Of a DNA stretch of 64,000 nt, positions 61,416 through 64,000 are shown in pieces. The notes under the pieces were generated by a model, which worked only from the letters and a program-made list of their open reading frames with translations, was not told the origin of the DNA and made no database searches. The stretch comes from Streptomyces xanthophaeus. Lineage in GTDB: Bacteria > Actinomycetota > Actinomycetes > Streptomycetales > Streptomycetaceae. Position numbers and translations under genes: made by a program. Each line of letters starts with the position of its first letter. Positions within the stretch are counted from its first letter, which is position 1. Location: NCBI RefSeq assembly GCF_000725805.1, contig NZ_JOFT01000014.1:248001-312000 (forward strand), read 5' to 3'.

Positions 61416-62456
61416 TTACGCCTCGATCCTGTTTGCGGATCTCAGCCGGGCGAAGCTCCGGGCGAGCAGCCGGGAGACGTGCATCTGGGAGACGCCGAGC
61501 TCCGCGCTGATCTGCGACTGCGTCAGGTTGTTGTAGTACCGCAGGAGGAGGATCCGCTGCTCGCGCTCGGGCAGTTGTACGAGCAGGTGGCGTACGAGGT
61601 CCCGGTGCTCGACCCCGGCCAGCTCGGGGTCCTCGTAGCCGAGCCGGTCCAGCAGTCCGGGCAGCCCGTCGCCCTCCTGGGCGGCCTCCAGCGAGGTCGC
61701 GTGGTACGAGCGCCCGGCCTCGATGCAGGACAGCACCTCGTCCTCGCTGATCCGCAGCCGCTCCGCGATCTCGGGGGTGGTCGGGGTGCGCCCGTGCAGG
61801 GTGGTCAGGTCCTCGGTGGCCGCGTTGACCTGCACCCACAGCTCGTGGAGGCGGCGCGGTACGTGCACGGTGCGGACGTTGTCCCGGAAGTAGCGCTTGA
61901 TCTCGCCCACGACGGTGGGCATCGCGAAGGTCGGGAACTGCACCCCGCGGTCCGGGTCGAAGCGGTCGATGGCGTTGATGAGCCCGATGGTGCCGACCTG
62001 GACCACGTCCTCCATCGGCTCGTTGCGGCTGCGGAAGCGGGCGGCCGCGTACCGGACGAGCGGGAGGTTGGCCTCGATCAGGGCGCCGCGCACCCGGCTG
62101 TGCTCGCTGGTGCCCGGCTCCAGGCCCTTCAGCTGCCCGAAGAGGACCTGGGTGAGGGCCCGGGTGTCGGCGCCCCGGCCGGCGGGCCGAGGGGCGGGCG
62201 GCGGCGGCTCCTCGGGCGGGTCCTGGCGGGGTTCCTGCCGCGGTTCCTGCTGCGGCTCGGGGCCGGCCTCCTGCCGGACTTCCTGCAGGACTTCCCGCCG
62301 GGGTTCCTGTCGGAGCTCCTGCCGGGGTTCCTGTCGGAGCTCCTGCCGGGGTTCCGGCCTGAGCTCCTGCCGGACTTCGGGCCGGAGTCCCGGCCGGTAG
62401 GGCTGGGGGTCCTGCTGAGGGGGCACCTGAGGCGCAGTACTGGCCGGCACGGTCAC
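61416..62456 (-). CDS. sigF: SigB/SigF-family sigma factor with repeat-rich N-terminal extension
   Basis: The 346-residue protein has the same regions 2-4 as its neighbour but is preceded by about 100 extra residues built of Q-E-L-R/Q-E-P-R repeats. SigF acts late in spore maturation in S. coelicolor. The pair is probably an old duplication, as the core domains differ at many positions. The symbol is based on gene order. The start ATG 62456 is followed directly by a Pro-rich segment. Confidence 0.87.
   Translation of the reverse strand: MTVPASTAPQVPPQQDPQPYRPGLRPEVRQELRPEPRQELRQEPRQELRQEPRREVLQEVRQEAGPEPQQEPRQEPRQDPPEEPPPPAPRPAGRGADTRALTQVLFGQLKGLEPGTSEHSRVRGALIEANLPLVRYAAARFRSRNEPMEDVVQVGTIGLINAIDRFDPDRGVQFPTFAMPTVVGEIKRYFRDNVRTVHVPRRLHELWVQVNAATEDLTTLHGRTPTTPEIAERLRISEDEVLSCIEAGRSYHATSLEAAQEGDGLPGLLDRLGYEDPELAGVEHRDLVRHLLVQLPEREQRILLLRYYNNLTQSQISAELGVSQMHVSRLLARSFARLRSANRIEA
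62215..62400. repeat. Tandem repeats encoding the sigma factor's N-terminal tail
   Basis: Units of 12 and 24 bp (gccggggttcctgtcggagc type) are repeated in frame and encode R-Q-E-P-R-Q-E-L. Such repeats expand and contract easily. Confidence 0.8.
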
Positions 62457-62596
62457 GCCACCCCTTCAGTCAACTCATCCGTTAAAAGCGGTCATAGCAT
62501 CACAAGAGATGTGCACTGTGTGCAAGCACCGTATAACGCCGTGTTGAGGGCAAGTTGGGCATAGCGGGGCATTATGCCCAGCAATGCGACACGAAA

Positions 62597-62624
62597 AGCC
62601 CCCCACCCGTCGGAGTGGGGGGCT
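62597..62624 (-). terminator. Terminator of the small membrane protein gene
   Basis: The perfect 10-bp stem AGCCCCCCAC/GTGGGGGGCT is followed on the minus strand by TTTTCG. Confidence 0.88.
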
Positions 62625-62656
62625 GGGAAGTCAGGAAACCGCCTCAGCGTACGGGT

Positions 62657-62818
62657 TCAGCGCACCAGTTCGGTCATGAACTCGCCGATACCGGATGCGG
62701 CATCCGATATGCCTTGAAAACCTATTCCCACCATCTCGGCCGCCCGTTTGGGCTGGGTGATGATCACGAAGAGGACGAACACGGTGAGGACGCCCGTGAT
62801 GAGCTTCTTGGTGTCCAT
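62657..62818 (-). CDS. Small conserved membrane protein
   Basis: The 53-residue protein begins M-D-T-K-K-L, then one helix (V-L-T-V-F-V-L-F-V-I-I-T) and an amphipathic C-terminal part (F-Q-G-I-S-D-A-A-S-G-I). ATG 62818 is used; a start 33 bases upstream is less likely. I recall similar small proteins across Streptomyces; the function is unknown. Confidence 0.75.
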   Translation of the reverse strand: MDTKKLITGVLTVFVLFVIITQPKRAAEMVGIGFQGISDAASGIGEFMTELVR

Positions 62819-62905
62819 GAACGGTGTCGGCCTCCCCAACCGGTACTGCAAAGTCGGGTGAGTCTAACCGGTCATGTTCGGACACTCACCCGGTCTTTAA
62901 GGACC

Positions 62906-62929
62906 AAGGGCCCGGTACGAGGGGCCCTT
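62906..62929. terminator. Stem-loop AAGGGCCC/GGGCCCTT
   Basis: An 8-bp perfect stem with an 8-base loop, in the upstream half of the gap. Confidence 0.5.
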
Positions 62930-63084
62930 TGCCGCTGCGTGAGCGGTTGCGGTGGGCGCAGGATTGATGTGAGCCCACCGGTTCTGGCAGGAAATCGGTG
63001 GGTGAGGGACAGGACCTCACTGCGGGGTCCGAGCCGCAAGCTTCCCCCTGACTGCGGCCCGGACTGGCAGGTTCTGCGTTCGTC

Positions 63085-63121
63085 GGGGGAAGTGGCTTGT
63101 CCCCCCGATGCCACTTCCCCC
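63085..63121. other. 12-bp perfect hairpin, possible part of a structured RNA
   Basis: GGGGGAAGTGGC (63085-63096) pairs with GCCACTTCCCCC (63110-63121) across a C-rich 13-base loop. It lies among three other stems. Confidence 0.5.
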
Positions 63122-63134
63122 GTCCCACACGATG

Positions 63135-63160
63135 AAGGTCCCGACTCCGGTCGGGGCCTT
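63135..63160. terminator. Intrinsic-type hairpin
   Basis: AAGGTCCCGAC (63135-63145) pairs with GTCGGGGCCTT (63150-63160, one G-T pair), followed by CTTCG on the plus strand. Confidence 0.6.
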
Positions 63161-63232
63161 CTTCGCGTGCCCGGGGCGCGGCCCCGGCTCGGTCGGCCCG
63201 ATGCCTCTGCTGGATGCTCCTGCCGGATGCCC

Positions 63233-63523
63233 CTACTGGATGGCGCCGGCCAGGTCGGTGAGGGGCTGGACGGGGGCGATCACGGGCGCGAGGTGGTTCG
63301 GCAGCTCCATCAGCTGGTTGAGCTGGTTGGCGCCCTCGCTGAGCTTCGCGCCGATCTCCTGGACGGAGCCGGGCGTGGCGCCCGCGGGCATGCCCGGGGC
63401 CGCCGTCGGCAGGTCCGGGAGGGTGAGCGGGGCGATCGGGGAGGCCGAGGCGGCGGGAGCGGCGAGGCCCGCGGCGGCCCCCGCGAGGGCGATGGCGGCG
63501 AGCATGCGCTGGGTCTTGGTCAT
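63233..63523 (-). CDS. Small secreted protein
   Basis: The 96-residue protein has a signal peptide (M-T-K-T-Q-R then hydrophobic, cleavage near A-S-A-S) and a mature part of about 66 residues, Pro/Leu/Ala-rich, without Cys. ATG 63523 is used, since the upstream frame runs through the tRNA terminator. A homologous family is not recognised. Confidence 0.72.
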   Translation of the reverse strand: MTKTQRMLAAIALAGAAAGLAAPAASASPIAPLTLPDLPTAAPGMPAGATPGSVQEIGAKLSEGANQLNQLMELPNHLAPVIAPVQPLTDLAGAIQ

Positions 63524-63586
63524 GCCGTGACAACGGCTGCACGACCGCACGGTCACGCGGCTGTCCGCCGGACGGGAGCGAAAACG

Positions 63587-63622
63587 CCGAGAGCCCCGAC
63601 CCTTGCGGGGCGGGGCTCTCGG
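63587..63622 (-). terminator. Terminator of tRNA-Ser(CGA)
   Basis: The 12-bp perfect stem CCGAGAGCCCCG/CGGGGCTCTCGG is followed on the minus strand by GCGTTTTCGC. Confidence 0.88.
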
Positions 63623-63630
63623 TTCAAGAG

Positions 63631-63717
63631 CGGTAGCGGTGGGATTTGAACCCACGGATAGCTTGCACCATCACACGCTTTCGAGGCGTGCTCCTTCGGC
63701 CGCTCGGACACGCTACC
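63631..63717 (-). tRNA. tRNA-Ser (anticodon CGA)
   Basis: Read on the minus strand: acceptor GGTAGCG/CGCTACC, anticodon CGA (complement of 63681-63683), long variable arm and GGTTCAAATCC. CCA is not encoded. Confidence 0.95.
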
Positions 63718-63774
63718 GAGAGAGAGCTTAGCCCAAGGTGACCCGTGTGCTGAAATCCGTGTCCCGCGGCCCCG

Positions 63775-64000
<226 letters not shown>

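Larger units (their letters stand above)
62819..63232. other. 414-bp gap rich in hairpins
   Basis: It contains four stem-loops (62906-62929, about 62973-63003, 63085-63121 and 63135-63160). No CDS is supported: minus-strand frames here lack plausible starts. A structured non-coding RNA is possible. Confidence 0.5.

Noticed and set aside
62930..63134. SRP RNA or 6S RNA gene
   Set aside because: The conserved SRP tetraloop and helix 8 motif and the 6S central bubble pattern could not be found; only generic stems are visible.

Overview
This window is high-GC actinobacterial chromosome, almost certainly Streptomyces. Codons end mostly in G or C, GTG and TTG starts are common, and start/stop overlaps of the ATGA or GTGA type are frequent. 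The gene order (serS-pheA-dtpA/copper genes-pepP-htrA-like ... tandem SigF-family sigma genes-tRNA-Ser-tadA) matches the core chromosome of S. coelicolor and S. lividans as I remember it. Seven copies of the ParB-binding palindrome GTTTCACGTGAAAC (parS) and a cluster of DnaA boxes place the window near the replication origin, although dnaA, dnaN and oriC are not present.

Layout, 1-20 kb: an ABC exporter operon (one ATPase, two permeases); a rhomboid-like membrane protein whose end carries two parS sites; a NarL-type two-component system; a HAD phosphatase coupled to serS; a 528-bp gap packed with DnaA boxes; pheA; a copper-trafficking operon (YcnI-like, Sco, ECuC, CopC-CopD fusion, Tat-exported DyP peroxidase DtpA); an anti-sigma-type ATPase; aminopeptidase P; a GAF/SpoIIE-type phosphatase with altered metal motifs; and a PrimPol-like protein without a visible catalytic Asp pair.

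20-32.6 kb: a small secreted protein, a SEC-C/DUF5926 protein, a second anti-sigma-type ATPase, a glycerophosphodiester phosphodiesterase, an HtrA-like PDZ protease, a sulfur module (LysR regulator, cysteine dioxygenase, YeiH-type exporter), a secreted trypsin-like protease, tRNA-Ser(UGA), several lineage-specific small proteins and a low-complexity repeat.

32.6-40 kb: a translationally coupled operon of two acyl-CoA dehydrogenases, a MaoC/DUF35 fusion, a MaoC hydratase and an Ltp2-type thiolase-fold aldolase. It has the composition of the mycobacterial igr (cholesterol side-chain) operon and sits behind a palindromic operator. An ECF sigma factor, a parS pair and an acyl-CoA synthetase follow.

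40-56 kb: an ABM-domain membrane protein, a very large degenerate PAS/hybrid kinase, an SSI-like inhibitor, tRNA-Ser(GCU), tRNA-Arg(ACG), a GGCT-fold protein, a PH-domain protein, an SMP-30 lactonase divergent from an Lrp/AsnC regulator, a DUF2797 protein, an ABM protein, an amidohydrolase, and an operon of OmpR regulator, sensor kinase, GT2-GtrA fusion and GT39-type glycosyltransferase with a collagen-like insert.

56-64 kb: a TetR regulator, a MarR/DHA2 efflux pair with tandem operators, a small membrane protein, a lipoprotein, two tandem SigF-family sigma factors, two small proteins flanking a strongly structured intergenic region, tRNA-Ser(CGA) and the 3' part of tadA.

The most noteworthy items are the DnaA-box cluster, the parS array, the igr-like operon with its operator, the enzymes with missing catalytic residues, and the hairpin-dense gap near 63 kb. 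No phage, IS element, CRISPR array or biosynthetic gene cluster was seen.
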